NCBI GenBank assembly: GCA_938085105.1
Contig: CALKGK010000037.1
Coordinates: 1 to 61,374 of the forward strand
Length of the DNA stretch: 61,374 bases
Direction: 5' to 3'
Origin: an uncultured Flavobacteriales bacterium
GTDB lineage: Bacteria; Bacteroidota; Bacteroidia; Flavobacteriales_D; Sanyastnellaceae
The translations under genes were made by a program, and so were the position numbers. Shown in pieces: positions 8,128 to 19,485 of this stretch (position 1 is the first letter of the stretch; each line of letters begins with the position of its first letter). The notes under the pieces were generated by a model. That model searched no databases, had not been told where the DNA came from, and saw only the letters and a list, made by a program, of their open reading frames with translations.

Positions 8128-9888
8128 ATGCAATCGATCAGAAACATCGCCATCATTGCCCACGTTGACCACGGTAAAACGACTTTGGTTGACAAAATTA
8201 TTCAAGAGTGTCAAGCCATGGATACCCGTAAAGAAACGGGAGAGCTTATTCTTGATAACAACGATCTAGAGAGAGAACGTGGAATTACCATTCTTTCGAA
8301 GAACGTTTCCGTTACCTACAAGGAAGTGAAAATCAACATTATCGACACCCCTGGTCACGCCGATTTTGGTGGTGAAGTAGAGCGTGTGTTGAAGATGGCC
8401 GATGGGGTTATTCTTCTTGTTGATGCTTTTGAAGGTCCGATGCCACAAACACGATTTGTATTGGGCAAAGCCATTGAGCTTGGTTTGAAGCCAATTGTTG
8501 TTGTGAACAAAGTGGATAAAGACAACTGTACTCCTGATTTGGTTCATGAGGCTGTATTTGATTTGATGTTCAATTTGAATGCTACCGAGGAGCAGCTAGA
8601 CTTCCCAACCGTCTATGGTTCTTCAAAGCAGGGATGGATGAGTGAAGATTGGAAACAACCCACCACGAACATCATTCCTCTTTTGGATGTCATTTTAAAA
8701 GAAATTCCTGAAGCACCTCACCGAGAAGGAACACCACAAATGCAGATCACATCTCTTGATTTCAGCTCATTTGTAGGTCGTATCGCCATTGGCCGTGTTT
8801 TCCGTGGAGACTTGAAGGAAGGAATGGACGTGATGCTTTGTAAGGCAGACAATGTGATGAAGAAAGCCCGCATCAAGGAACTGTACATTTTCCAAGGTTT
8901 GGGTAGAGAGAAAGTAAGCCATGTACGAAGTGGAGATATTTGTGCAATCGTCGGTTTGGATGATTTCGAAATTGGAGACACCATAGCAGATCGTAACGAG
9001 CCAGAAGCTTTGAAACGAATTTCTGTAGATGAGCCAACAATGAGTATGTTGTTCACCATCAACAACTCACCTTTCTTTGGAAAAGAAGGGAAATTTGTGA
9101 CTTCTCGTCACTTGAGAGACCGTTTGTTTAAAGAGACGGAGAGAAACCTTGCTTTGAGAGTTGAGGAGACCGATACCGAGGATAAATTCAACGTATATGG
9201 TCGTGGAATACTTCACTTGAGTGTTTTGATTGAAACGATGCGTCGTGAAGGTTATGAGCTTCAAGTAGGTAAACCTCAGGTAATTATTAAAGAAATTGAC
9301 GGAAAGAAATGTGAGCCATTCGAAACCTTGGTGATCGATGTTCCAGAAACCACCAGCGGTAAAGCCATTGAGCTGGTAACACAGCGAAAAGGTGAATTGC
9401 AAGTAATGGAGCCGAAAGGAGATCTTCAACACCTTGAGTTCGACATTCCTTCCCGTGGTATCATTGGTTTGAGAAACAACATCTTAACAGCAACAGCTGG
9501 AGAGGCTGTAATGACCCACCGTTTTCGCGCTTATGAACCCCACAAGGGAGATATGGGAAACAAAAGCAAAGGATCATTGGTGAGCATGGAGCAAGGTCAG
9601 GCATTGGCGTATGCCATTGACCGTCTTCAAGATCGTGGTCGTTTCTTCGTTGAACCGGGAGATCAGGTTTATAAAGGTCAAGTAATTGGTGAACATAGTC
9701 GAGAGAAAGACTTGGAAATCAATGTCATTAAAGGAAAGCAACTCACCAACATGAGAGCTTCTGGATCGGACAGCAACACGAAGCTTGCGCCGAAAACTCA
9801 GTTCAGCTTGGAAGAAGCTATGGAATACATCCGAGACGATGAGTACTTGGAAGTAACTCCAGAAAGTCTCCGAATGAGAAAAATTTAA
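8128..9888 (+). CDS. typA: Ribosome-associated translational GTPase TypA/BipA
   Basis: A 586-residue GTPase of the elongation-factor family. Visible G motifs are AHVDHGKT (11-18), the RGITI switch, DTPGHADFG and NKVD; the order of domains (GTPase, beta-barrel II, EF-G-like domains III and V, and the BipA-specific C-terminal domain with [11 protein letters not shown]-like [11 protein letters not shown]) and length match TypA. It binds the 70S ribosome and helps 50S assembly at low temperature or stress. I chose ATG 8128 because the frame can be extended to a TTG at 8101, but that codon is inside a -7-like box (GACCTTTG, 8096-8103), and the family starts with [16 protein letters not shown] strong terminator follows. 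Confidence 0.96.
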   Translation: MQSIRNIAIIAHVDHGKTTLVDKIIQECQAMDTRKETGELILDNNDLERERGITILSKNVSVTYKEVKINIIDTPGHADFGGEVERVLKMADGVILLVDAFEGPMPQTRFVLGKAIELGLKPIVVVNKVDKDNCTPDLVHEAVFDLMFNLNATEEQLDFPTVYGSSKQGWMSEDWKQPTTNIIPLLDVILKEIPEAPHREGTPQMQITSLDFSSFVGRIAIGRVFRGDLKEGMDVMLCKADNVMKKARIKELYIFQGLGREKVSHVRSGDICAIVGLDDFEIGDTIADRNEPEALKRISVDEPTMSMLFTINNSPFFGKEGKFVTSRHLRDRLFKETERNLALRVEETDTEDKFNVYGRGILHLSVLIETMRREGYELQVGKPQVIIKEIDGKKCEPFETLVIDVPETTSGKAIELVTQRKGELQVMEPKGDLQHLEFDIPSRGIIGLRNNILTATAGEAVMTHRFRAYEPHKGDMGNKSKGSLVSMEQGQALAYAIDRLQDRGRFFVEPGDQVYKGQVIGEHSREKDLEINVIKGKQLTNMRASGSDSNTKLAPKTQFSLEEAMEYIRDDEYLEVTPESLRMRKI

Positions 9889-9910
9889 GGTCATCGACTA
9901 ATCGTTATTG

Positions 9911-9942
9911 AAAGGATCCCCAAGCAACTGGGGGTCCTTTTT
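9911..9942 (+). terminator. Rho-independent terminator after typA
   Basis: Stem AAAGGATCCCC pairs with GGGGGTCCTTT around a 7-nt loop and runs into TTTTT, 22 nt after the typA stop. Confidence 0.85.
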
Positions 9943-9983
9943 AACTTTATTCATTTTCATCAAGAACCCAAAATAACTCGAAG

Positions 9984-11576
9984 ATGCTCAAACTTATTTT
10001 GAAACAAACCAACAACGCGAAAGACGATATTCTTTCTGGTTTAACCGTGGCTTTGGCCTTAGTTCCAGAGGCTGTAGCCTTTGCTTTTGTGGCTGATATC
10101 CCACCCATCATTGGTCTGTATGGTGCATTTATGGTTGGTCTCATTACCTCCATTTTTGGTGGAAGACCGGGAATGATTTCTGGAGCTACGGGTGCTTTGG
10201 CCGTTGTGATGGTAGCTTTGGTGAAAGAAGGTCGGATGATCTCACCCGACATTGAATACGCCGGACTCCAATACCTGTTCGCAACCCTCATTTTGATGGG
10301 ACTCATACAAATGGCAGCAGGTTTTTTGAAGTTGGGCAAGTTTGTGCGATTGATTCCACATCCAGTGATGATGGGCTTTGTGAACGGATTGGCGATTGTG
10401 ATTTTCACCTCTCAATTGGGAATGTTCAAGATTGGAGGAGAATACATTGAAGGTGGTCCTCTTTACATGATGTTGGCATTGGTTGGACTCACTATGGCCA
10501 TCATGTTTTTCTTACCAAAGCTTACCAAGAAGGTTCCCGCAGGTTTGGTGGCGATTTTGGCCGTGTCTGCAATCGTTATTTTTGGAGGCATTGAAACCGA
10601 AACAGTTTTGAGCTTTGTACAGTCCAAAGCCGCACCAGGAAACACAGCCAGTATTGAAGGCGGACTTCCGAGCTTTGCTATTCCGAACATTCCGATAACT
10701 TGGGATACACTAGCATTCATTTTCCCTTATGCACTGATTCTTGCCGCCATTGGCTTGATCGAAAGCCTCATGACCTTGCAGTTGATTGACGAACTCACTG
10801 AAACCCGAGGAAGCAGTAATCGCGAGTGCATTGCTCAAGGAGCGGCAAATGTTGTGAACGGTTTCTTCGGAGGAATGGGAGGCTGCGCGATGATCGGTCA
10901 GTCCATTATCAACATCAATTCAGGAGGAAGAGGACGCTTGTCTGGAATTGTAGCTTCTGTGGTTCTCCTATCATTCATTCTCTTTTTATCGCCATACATT
11001 GAAATGATCCCAATCGCCGCTTTAGTAGGGGTGATGTTCATGGTGGTTATTGGCACTTTTGCTTGGTCGAGCTTTAGAATACTACATAAAATACCTCTGG
11101 CGGATGCCTTTGTTTTGGTAGCGGTTTCTTCTTTAACGGTCATCTTTGATTTAGCGATTGCCGTGGCAGCTGGTGTGGTGATTTCTGCTTTGGTTTTTTC
11201 TTGGCAGAATGCAGTTCGTATTCGGGCGAGAAAACATGAAGAAGCAGACGGAACAAAAGTGTACGAGATTTGGGGGCCCTTGTTCTTTGGTTCCATTACA
11301 GCCTTTAATCAGAAGTTTGATGTTCAAGGTGATCCTGATAAAGTGGTGATCGACTTTATGGAGTCAAGAGTGTCTGATCACTCAGGAATGGAAGCGATTG
11401 AAAATTTGGCTAACAAGTACCTCAAAGAAGGTAAAACCCTTCGTTTACGTCATTTGAGTCCGGATTGCATTTCCTTACTGACGAAAGGTAACCCAAAGTT
11501 CGAAGCGTTGATTGAGCGTGATATCGATGATCCTCGATATTTTGTAGTTACGAATACGGATGGACAAGTAGAGTAA
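9984..11576 (+). CDS. SulP-family inorganic anion transporter
   Basis: A 530-residue membrane protein. The beginning (DILSGLTVALALVPEAVAFA, then GLYGAF and GRPGMISGATGA) is the SulP signature, with ten to fourteen hydrophobic segments up to about residue 400. A cytoplasmic STAS domain occupies about 430-525 (KVVIDFMESRVSDHSGMEAI). SulP proteins carry sulfate, bicarbonate or other anions, often with Na+ or H+. In marine Bacteroidota many are probable sulfate or bicarbonate carriers, but the substrate cannot be read from sequence alone. A box TAACTTTA (9942-9949) just after the typA terminator may be its promoter. A tandem repeat array starts 20 nt after the stop codon. Confidence 0.9.
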   Translation: MLKLILKQTNNAKDDILSGLTVALALVPEAVAFAFVADIPPIIGLYGAFMVGLITSIFGGRPGMISGATGALAVVMVALVKEGRMISPDIEYAGLQYLFATLILMGLIQMAAGFLKLGKFVRLIPHPVMMGFVNGLAIVIFTSQLGMFKIGGEYIEGGPLYMMLALVGLTMAIMFFLPKLTKKVPAGLVAILAVSAIVIFGGIETETVLSFVQSKAAPGNTASIEGGLPSFAIPNIPITWDTLAFIFPYALILAAIGLIESLMTLQLIDELTETRGSSNRECIAQGAANVVNGFFGGMGGCAMIGQSIININSGGRGRLSGIVASVVLLSFILFLSPYIEMIPIAALVGVMFMVVIGTFAWSSFRILHKIPLADAFVLVAVSSLTVIFDLAIAVAAGVVISALVFSWQNAVRIRARKHEEADGTKVYEIWGPLFFGSITAFNQKFDVQGDPDKVVIDFMESRVSDHSGMEAIENLANKYLKEGKTLRLRHLSPDCISLLTKGNPKFEALIERDIDDPRYFVVTNTDGQVE

Positions 11577-11596
11577 TTTGGTTTTTGGAGGATCTT

Positions 11597-11766
11597 GGGC
11601 GACGTAAGTCAATAGCCTCCGGGGCACCTGATTTGGGCGACGTAAGTCAATAGCCTCCGGGGTACCTGATTTAGGCGACGTAAGTCAGTAACTTTCGAAT
11701 AACCTGATTTGGGCGACGTAAGTCAATAACTTCCGGGGAACCTGAGTTGGACGACACTAATCATCT
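11597..11766 (+). repeat. 38-bp-period tandem array built on GGCGACGTAAGTCAATA
   Basis: Core copies lie at 11598-11614, 11636-11652, 11674-11690 (one change) and 11712-11728, with a decayed fifth copy starting near 11749. Every step is exactly 38 bp. The remaining 21 bases of each unit (CCTCCGGGG then ACCTGATTT) are also largely conserved. The array fills the convergent gap between the SulP gene and the ABC-F gene. The same core recurs around the transposase-like gene 10 kb to the right, so this is one dispersed family and not a local slippage product. Confidence 0.95.
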
Positions 11767-11804
11767 TCGTACAAAAGAAGCCCGTAAGATCGATCTGCTA
11801 TAAA

Positions 11805-13493
<1,689 letters not shown>

Positions 13494-13528
13494 CTAGGGT
13501 TTCGTACCTTCACCGGCAATTGAGAACC

Positions 13529-13972
13529 ATGAATAAAACTGATTTACACCGCACTTGCTTGGAACTACTCAAGACGCAAATTTCTGAGCGATCTAAAGCA
13601 GTAATTGATGCGCAAGAAAGTGTGTTTTCAAATGCGAAATCCAGCGCTGGAGACAAGCACGAAACGGGCAGGGCCATGGCGCAAATTGAATTGGAGAAAT
13701 TGTCCAATAACCTCAGTCAGAGTAAACAGTTGTACGCAGCACTTCAGCAAGTCAAGAAATGCCTTTCTCAGACAGTCGATACAGGTGCTTTGTGTGAGAC
13801 GAATATAGGTTTGTTTTACATTTCTGTGTCTCTTGGGAAAATTGATGTTGACGGGAAATCGGTGTTCTGTTTGTCTTCAGCAGCTCCCATCAGTCAGGCC
13901 ATGATGGGATTGAAGCAAGGGGATTGTTTTACCGTCAACGGAGTAACGCATACCATTAAAGAAGTCAAGTAA
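13529..13972 (+). CDS. GreA/GreB C-terminal-like small protein
   Basis: A 147-residue protein. The N-terminal half is helical with a recognisable SSAGDKHETGRAMAQIELEK segment; the C-terminal half (GLFYISVSLGKIDVDGKSVFCLSSAAPISQ, then GLKQGDCFTVNGVTHTIKEV; quoted in parts) resembles the FKBP-like domain of transcript cleavage factors GreA/GreB. Short proteins of this type are common in Bacteroidota and are often mislabelled as 3-oxoacyl-ACP synthase; I see no thiolase motif. It lacks the full GreA coiled-coil finger, so cleavage-factor activity is not assured. ATG 13529 is preferred to the in-frame TTG at 13520. It ends 18 bp from the convergent recQ stop. Confidence 0.6.
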   Translation: MNKTDLHRTCLELLKTQISERSKAVIDAQESVFSNAKSSAGDKHETGRAMAQIELEKLSNNLSQSKQLYAALQQVKKCLSQTVDTGALCETNIGLFYISVSLGKIDVDGKSVFCLSSAAPISQAMMGLKQGDCFTVNGVTHTIKEVK

Positions 13973-13989
13973 GAAAGAAGGCTTCCGAT

Positions 13990-16116
13990 TTAGGAAACGT
14001 TTTCCAATTCGCCAGATTTTTCAAGATAGGCGAGGGCTAGCCGAATTTCGTGGTAAGGAACCTGCTCGTTCAAGGCTTCATAAAACGGTTTCAGTTTCTT
14101 CTTTTCCTCAACTTTTGGAAGCACAGCGCGAACCAAATGAATACTCTCTTCCTCTATAAGTCCTTCTAAGCTGTTCAATCTGCCATCAACATACAGACTG
14201 GCAAGATGACTATAGATCGTGGTTACCTGGAGATCACGGTCCAAGGCAATTTGTTTCGGACTCAATCCTTTTGAAAATAGTTCCAAGGTCTTTTTAAAAG
14301 TATCAGAAGCTTTCTTTTTGTTTTTCTGGAATCCCCCAATTTCAGCTAGAAAATCATGGGCATACTTATTTGCTTTGTATTCCCCAACCCCAGACACATC
14401 TAGAAAACGTTCAAATGTAGTAGGTTTGATCATCACCATGTCGCGCAAAGTAGCATCGTTAAACACTTGGTAAGGAGGGATTTTCGCTGCAGTAGCCAAT
14501 TTTCGCCTCAAGGTTCGGAGTCGGTCAAATAATAGGTCATCGGGACTCTGTTCTTGCTCACGGGCACTTCTCACTTTAACAGGTTTTTCAGAACTCACTT
14601 CTTCCGGAACCTTGGTAAGCTGAACAGCTTTCTTTCCTTGCAACACCGCCTTTGCTGCTGCAGTGACTTTCAAGCTGAAGCCATCATCATAAGCGAGCTC
14701 AAACAATCCGTGATTGAGTAATTGGACAATGTAGTGTTTCCAATCTCGAAAGGACACCATTTTGCCTACTCCGTAAGTTTTGATCTTATCGTATTCATGA
14801 GCCAGTACCTCACTATTCGCAGAACCTCTTAAAATGTTGACCAACATGTTGGTGCCCACCTTTTCATTGGTGCGAATGCTTGCTGACAGCGCCATCTGAG
14901 CCAGTTGGGTTCCGTCAAAACTCACAGGTGGATGGTCGCAAATATCACAATTACCGCAGTCTTCCTTCAAATATTCTCCAAAATAGGAGAGGAGCACCCG
15001 ACGTCTGCAAGTAGTGGCTTCAGCGTATTGAAGCATCCGGTCCAATTTTGTTCGATTGAGCTCTTTTTGACCGCTATCATCGATGAATTTACTCAGCATT
15101 ACGATGTCTTTCATGCTGAAATACAGCACAGTATCACTTGGTAGCCCATCTCGACCAGCACGACCAATTTCTTGATAATATCCTTCAATGTTCTTGGGCA
15201 TGTTGTAATGCATCACCCAACGAACATTACTCTTATCGATCCCCATACCAAAGGCAATCGTCGCACAAACCACTTGCGTTTTGTCGTTGATGAAATCCTC
15301 TTGAACTTGAGATCGAACATTTGCCGAAAAACCCGCATGATAGGCCTCCGCATCAATTCCAGCCGCTTGAAGCTTATCTGCCAAGGCTTCTGTTTCTTTC
15401 CGACTCAAACAATAAACGATACCCGACTGATGTGGCCTGCGATTGATGAAGGAAACCATTTCCCGAATTTTGTCTTTTTGGGGCATCTGTGGGCGGACCT
15501 TTAAACTCAAGTTTTTTCGGTCAAATGAGCTAACGAATGTTTTTGGCCGACGCAAGGCTAGTTGCTCCACAATGTCTTTTCGTGTAACCTTATCCGCAGT
15601 AGCCGTGAAAGCCACGAAAGGACAATTGCTCCATCGTTCACGAAGAAGTTTAAGTTGAGTGTACTCCGGTCTGAAATCGTGTCCCCACATACTCACACAA
15701 TGCGCTTCATCCACTGCAACAAACGAAACGTCCTCATCTTTCAGCCAAGGAATTCCACCACCAATCAATCGTTCAGGGGAGACATAAAGGAATTTCAATT
15801 TCTTGGTCTCTACCAACTCTCGAACATCGCTCTCCTCTTTAGCCCCCAAAGAACTATTATAAAAAGCTGCCGAAATACCGTTTGCTCTGAGCGCTTCAAC
15901 TTGATCCTTCATGAGAGAAATGAGCGGAGAAACCACCAAGGTTAAGCCATCGAAAAGCAAACCTGGAATTTGAAAGCATACAGATTTACCGCCCCCTGTA
16001 GGCATCAAAACCAATCCGTCACGCTTGGCGAGGATATGATCTATGATTTCTCGCTGTTTTGGTCGGAATTCATCATAACCAAACACCTCCTTAAGTATCG
16101 ATTCGGGCGTATTCAT
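13990..16116 (-). CDS. recQ: ATP-dependent DNA helicase RecQ
   Basis: A 708-residue RecQ. Motifs: FGYDEFRPKQ (motif 0), PTGGGKS (39-45), DEAH (136-139), the aromatic-rich loop after it (CVSMWGHDFRPEY), QEIGRAGRDG (motif VI), and the zinc cluster CRRR…CGNCDIC near 370-395. Then follow the RQC winged helix, an HRDC domain (about 525-600) and an additional C-terminal helix-turn-helix (about 625-660) seen in many RecQ proteins. It unwinds recombination and stalled-fork structures 3'-5'. ATG 16116 gives the expected start MNTPESILKEVFGYD; the longer frame to 16212 lacks homologous sequence and runs through the -7 box. Only 4 nt separate that box from the ATG. Confidence 0.95.
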   Translation of the reverse strand: MNTPESILKEVFGYDEFRPKQREIIDHILAKRDGLVLMPTGGGKSVCFQIPGLLFDGLTLVVSPLISLMKDQVEALRANGISAAFYNSSLGAKEESDVRELVETKKLKFLYVSPERLIGGGIPWLKDEDVSFVAVDEAHCVSMWGHDFRPEYTQLKLLRERWSNCPFVAFTATADKVTRKDIVEQLALRRPKTFVSSFDRKNLSLKVRPQMPQKDKIREMVSFINRRPHQSGIVYCLSRKETEALADKLQAAGIDAEAYHAGFSANVRSQVQEDFINDKTQVVCATIAFGMGIDKSNVRWVMHYNMPKNIEGYYQEIGRAGRDGLPSDTVLYFSMKDIVMLSKFIDDSGQKELNRTKLDRMLQYAEATTCRRRVLLSYFGEYLKEDCGNCDICDHPPVSFDGTQLAQMALSASIRTNEKVGTNMLVNILRGSANSEVLAHEYDKIKTYGVGKMVSFRDWKHYIVQLLNHGLFELAYDDGFSLKVTAAAKAVLQGKKAVQLTKVPEEVSSEKPVKVRSAREQEQSPDDLLFDRLRTLRRKLATAAKIPPYQVFNDATLRDMVMIKPTTFERFLDVSGVGEYKANKYAHDFLAEIGGFQKNKKKASDTFKKTLELFSKGLSPKQIALDRDLQVTTIYSHLASLYVDGRLNSLEGLIEEESIHLVRAVLPKVEEKKKLKPFYEALNEQVPYHEIRLALAYLEKSGELENVS

Positions 16117-16120
16117 GACG

Positions 16121-16128
16121 CAAAGGTA
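16121..16128 (-). promoter_or_regulatory. -7 element TACCTTTG placed 4 nt before the recQ start
   Basis: Perfect TAnnTTTG with spacer CGTC before ATG 16116. With the usual distance from box to transcription start, the mRNA would begin at or within one or two bases of the start codon. Confidence 0.65.
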
Positions 16129-16286
16129 AAGCATCAAAGCCATCCGAAGGGAATCACTTTGTATTTGACGTGGGATCTTTTGTTTTTGTCTAGATCCTGC
16201 TTTGAAACTCAAAGAAAGCCATGAATATGAAGTAGGTTTTCATGATTTTTTTGGGGAGAAGTCAAATCTTACACGACCTTTGTGAA

Positions 16287-17309
16287 GTGAAAGCGATAAC
16301 GATATTAACCATTTTGATCCCCGTTATAGTTGCGGGACAAATTCCTCCAGGGTATTACAACTCGGCTCAAGGTTTAGAAGGTGAAGCACTGAGAATGGCC
16401 CTTCATAACATCATCGACGACCATAACGTCTTGTCGTATAATAGTTTGTGGGGACACATGGATGAGACGGATGCTCAGGCCGATGGAGATGTTTGGGACA
16501 TTTATGGTTATGATCCAGATGAAGTTCCTGCTTACGAATACAGTTTCTTTTCAGATCAGTGTGGCAGCTATTCTCAGGAGGGAGATTGTTACAACCGCGA
16601 ACACAGTTTTCCGAAATCTTGGTTTGGAGATGCCTCACCGATGAACTCTGATCTTTTTCACATTTACCCAAGTGATGGCTATGTTAATGGTCAACGCAGC
16701 AATTTACCTTATGGTGAAGTGGAAACCGTGGTTTGGGAATCGACCTTAGGCGCTGCAAATGGACTCGGGGAGAACTTTGGTTATAACGGACCAGTGTTTG
16801 AGCCTCCAGCTGAATACAAGGGTGATTTAGCGCGAACGTATTTCTACATGCTCACCCGCTACATGGATGTTTGCGACAACTGGCAAAGCCCAATGTTGGA
16901 CAACGGCACCTTCACCCAATGGTCAATTAACATCTTGATCCAGTGGCATTTGAATGACCCTGTCTCAAGTAAAGAAATCAATCGAAATAACGCAGTTTAC
17001 GCCAAGCAATTGAATCGAAACCCATTCATAGATCAACCCGAATGGGCAAGTTTGATCTGGACTGCAGATGTTGTAGACCACATTGCCGAATCAAACCAAA
17101 ACATTGAATTTAGCCAAGAAGGGAAGAGCATTATCGTTCGTTCAAGCTTGGGTACAATGAAATACAGTATTCATGATTTGATGGGAAGAACAGTAGAAAC
17201 AGGTCAAATACAATCAGGAGAAACACGTCATTTCGAAACCCTTTCTGGACACTTTTTCCTTCGCGTAGAAGGAGGGGAGCATCCGAAAGTTTTCCGTTGC
17301 TATTTCTAA
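16287..17309 (+). CDS. Exported endonuclease I family nuclease, probable T9SS cargo
   Basis: About 340 residues. From GTG 16287 the protein begins MKAITILTILIPVIVAGQ, a clean signal peptide; the longer frame to ATG 16242 puts 15 unrelated residues in front and is unlikely. The core matches the EndA/NucM endonuclease I family: LSYNSLWGHM, NREHSFPKSWF (the catalytic EHxxPKSWF motif), DLFHIYPSDGYVN and GDLARTYFYMLTRY. These enzymes cut DNA and RNA outside the cell for nutrient or phosphate gain. The last 70 residues (SIHDLMGRTVETGQI, then FFLRVEGGE) look like a T9SS sorting domain with weak YPNP motif. A GACCTTTG box ends 4 nt before the GTG. Confidence 0.85.
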   Translation: MKAITILTILIPVIVAGQIPPGYYNSAQGLEGEALRMALHNIIDDHNVLSYNSLWGHMDETDAQADGDVWDIYGYDPDEVPAYEYSFFSDQCGSYSQEGDCYNREHSFPKSWFGDASPMNSDLFHIYPSDGYVNGQRSNLPYGEVETVVWESTLGAANGLGENFGYNGPVFEPPAEYKGDLARTYFYMLTRYMDVCDNWQSPMLDNGTFTQWSINILIQWHLNDPVSSKEINRNNAVYAKQLNRNPFIDQPEWASLIWTADVVDHIAESNQNIEFSQEGKSIIVRSSLGTMKYSIHDLMGRTVETGQIQSGETRHFETLSGHFFLRVEGGEHPKVFRCYF

Positions 17310-17322
17310 GAACCTTCCAGGA

Positions 17323-18633
17323 CTACCAGCATCGGTCTACCTTCACTTTTTTTCCTTTTACTCTGACTTGACGGAGTTCATTGATAACCGCTTTGATCTT
17401 CTTCAAGGGAACCGCCGCGAATGCAGAGTGATCCATGACGTCAATTTTCCCCACCTCTTGAGGTTTTAGTTTCGCTTGTTTGATCAAAACACCAAGTACA
17501 TCGACCTTATTGATTTTTTCTTTCTTTCCACCACCAAAATAAACTGTAGCGTTCAAGGGTAAGCTCACTGTACGCTGTTGGCTGGGAAGGGAGAAGTCTT
17601 GAAAATCTGATGCAAAATCAGGCAAATATTCATCTTCACTTAATAAAATAAAACTCTTTCCATCAGCGCTCATCCGAGCCGTTCTTCCGTTGCGATGAAT
17701 GAAAGAGGCTTCATCCTTTGTTGCCTGGTAGTGCACCACGAAGTCCAAATTTTGGATATCCAACCCACGCGCTGCGAGATCTGTAGCGAGAATATAGTTG
17801 ACACTTCCATTTCTGAACTTCAAGAGTGCTTTTTCGCGATCCATTTGCTCCATTCCGCCATGAAAGGTCTCATGCGGTAAGCCGATATTATCCAGGAAGT
17901 CACTCACTCTTTCTACTGCGTCCCTATGATTAAAAAAGATGATCCCTTGTTGCAGATCTAACTCTCCTAAGAGACGTTCCAGATAGCTTGTTTTTTCATC
18001 TTTTGGAGTGATCAATTTGAACTTTTCAAGTTGAGCAGCTAAACTTTGTTGCGCTCCGGCAATTTTGAAGAAATCAAGGGCACTCCAACGTTGGGGAAGA
18101 ACAATCTGATCTGTGGCCGAAACCAAATAGTGCTTTTCAACCCTATCGAGGTATTCCAAAATCGTATTGATGTCTTCTTCAAAACCAAGTTCCAAAGCTT
18201 TGTCATATTCATCAACAACCACCAAGTTTAGACGGTCTTTTGAAAAGCGTTCATTTCTGCAATGATCCGCCAGTCTTCCTGGAGTTCCGATAATCACCTC
18301 AGGGGCATTGCTCAAACTTCGAGCTTCATTTCGACGATCATGACCACCGTAACAGCAGAGCACATTAAGTCCTGTTTTCATGTCCTGCCAAACACTCGTA
18401 ATCTGCAGTGCTAATTCTCTACTAGGGGCAATAATCATACATTGTGAGCCGCCTTGCTGAACGATTTTATCGAGCAGGGGAAGAGAGAAGCCTAAGGTTT
18501 TTCCGCTTCCTGTAGGTGCGTGAAGTTGGATGTTATCGTGCTTCTCAGCTGCCAACAACATCTCTTCTTGCATGGGCTTCAATTCAGAAAAACCCAATTT
18601 GCTCATCGCCTTATTTACTAGTGGAGTATTCAT
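17323..18633 (-). CDS. DbpA-type DEAD-box RNA helicase
   Basis: A 436-residue helicase: GFSELKPMQEEM (Q motif), APTGSGKT Walker A, PSRELALQ, GTPGRLADH, VDEYDKAL (motif II reads DEYD, not DEAD), SAT, and HRNGRTARM in motif VI. The C-terminal 70 residues form a DbpA-like RNA-binding domain (VYFGGGKKEKINKVDVLGVL), the domain that in E. coli DbpA binds hairpin 92 of 23S rRNA. It probably acts in 50S assembly. The DEYD variant is a conservative change seen in some members. ATG 18633 follows TACCTTTG by 4 nt, the same arrangement as recQ. It is convergent with the endonuclease gene (13 bp between stops). Confidence 0.9.
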   Translation of the reverse strand: MNTPLVNKAMSKLGFSELKPMQEEMLLAAEKHDNIQLHAPTGSGKTLGFSLPLLDKIVQQGGSQCMIIAPSRELALQITSVWQDMKTGLNVLCCYGGHDRRNEARSLSNAPEVIIGTPGRLADHCRNERFSKDRLNLVVVDEYDKALELGFEEDINTILEYLDRVEKHYLVSATDQIVLPQRWSALDFFKIAGAQQSLAAQLEKFKLITPKDEKTSYLERLLGELDLQQGIIFFNHRDAVERVSDFLDNIGLPHETFHGGMEQMDREKALLKFRNGSVNYILATDLAARGLDIQNLDFVVHYQATKDEASFIHRNGRTARMSADGKSFILLSEDEYLPDFASDFQDFSLPSQQRTVSLPLNATVYFGGGKKEKINKVDVLGVLIKQAKLKPQEVGKIDVMDHSAFAAVPLKKIKAVINELRQVRVKGKKVKVDRCW

Positions 18634-18637
18634 CCCG

Positions 18638-18645
18638 CAAAGGTA
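18638..18645 (-). promoter_or_regulatory. -7 element TACCTTTG placed 4 nt before the DbpA-type helicase start
   Basis: Perfect consensus with spacer CGGG before ATG 18633. The context TACCTTTGCG-n2-ATGAATAC is nearly the same as at recQ. Confidence 0.65.
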
Positions 18646-18741
18646 GGTGCTCTTGTTAAGGGAAGAAAGTTTAATTTAGCCGCAAAATTGAATAAAGGCT
18701 TCGGCCTTGATTTCAGAATATTTGAACCTTAAGAACACATC

Positions 18742-19485
18742 ATGCTGCAGTACTCATTAGAAAAGACCGGAAATAAATTGTTCAAGTACAGAGGACAAAT
18801 CCCCGTTGTCTTGTTTATTCTGGCCATTCCTTTCATTTTTGAGATGGAGTATTGGGAAATGACCGATGGGGCCGTTGGAACTTGGAGTATTGCCGCGATT
18901 ATTACCTCCTTGGTGGGGTTTTACATTCGCTTTTTTTCCATTGCAACTACACCAAGAGGTACTTCTGGAAGAAATACCAGCAAACAAGTGGCTGAGTCCT
19001 TGAATACCACTGGTATTTACTCGATTGTTCGTCATCCGCTATACTTAGGGAACTACTTCATTTGGTTGGGAATTGTTGTTTTCACCTTTAGCTGGTCTTT
19101 TATCCTCATCTTTTCTTTGGCTTATTGGATCTATTATGAGCGCATTATGTATGCTGAAGAACAATTTTTGTTCAGAAAATTTGGTGAAAAATACAAGTTG
19201 TGGAGTAGCAGAACACCTGCATTTTGGCCGTCATTTAAGTACGCAACAAAAGGGAATGTCCCATTTTCATTCAAAGCGATTCTAAGAAGAGAATATTCTG
19301 GAGTTTTAGCTACTGTGTTGGGCTTTGTTTATGTTGAAGCGCTGCGTCTATACGCTCAAGATATGTTAAACATGGAGAGTTTCCGAATTCCATTTTCCGT
19401 GTTCGGAGCTACATTGATTGTCACGCTCATCTTGAGAACTTTGAAGAAAACCACCCGTGTTCTTCACGATGATGTGCGCGATTAA
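18742..19485 (+). CDS. Isoprenylcysteine carboxyl methyltransferase-like membrane methyltransferase
   Basis: A 247-residue membrane protein with about six hydrophobic segments. The motif RHPLYLGNYFIWLG near residue 98 followed by YYERIMYAEEQFLFRKFGEKY is the signature of the ICMT/phospholipid methyltransferase superfamily, which methylates lipids or prenyl groups using S-adenosylmethionine in the membrane. Bacterial members include lipid A phosphate methyltransferases and phospholipid N-methyltransferases; which substrate applies here is open. AATATTTG ending 22 nt before the ATG is a plausible -7 box. The 3' end overlaps the convergent tex stop by 4 bp. Confidence 0.75.
   Translation: MLQYSLEKTGNKLFKYRGQIPVVLFILAIPFIFEMEYWEMTDGAVGTWSIAAIITSLVGFYIRFFSIATTPRGTSGRNTSKQVAESLNTTGIYSIVRHPLYLGNYFIWLGIVVFTFSWSFILIFSLAYWIYYERIMYAEEQFLFRKFGEKYKLWSSRTPAFWPSFKYATKGNVPFSFKAILRREYSGVLATVLGFVYVEALRLYAQDMLNMESFRIPFSVFGATLIVTLILRTLKKTTRVLHDDVRD

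Noticed and set aside
11597-11766. CRISPR-like look of the tandem array
   Set aside because: The parts between the cores are themselves repeated, the unit is 38 bp in total, and there are no cas genes or leader. It is a tandem repeat, not a CRISPR array.
13529-13972. 3-oxoacyl-ACP synthase annotation that similar proteins often carry
   Set aside because: At 147 residues, with no thiolase-fold motifs or active-site Cys, it cannot be a condensing enzyme; the C-terminus is GreA-like.
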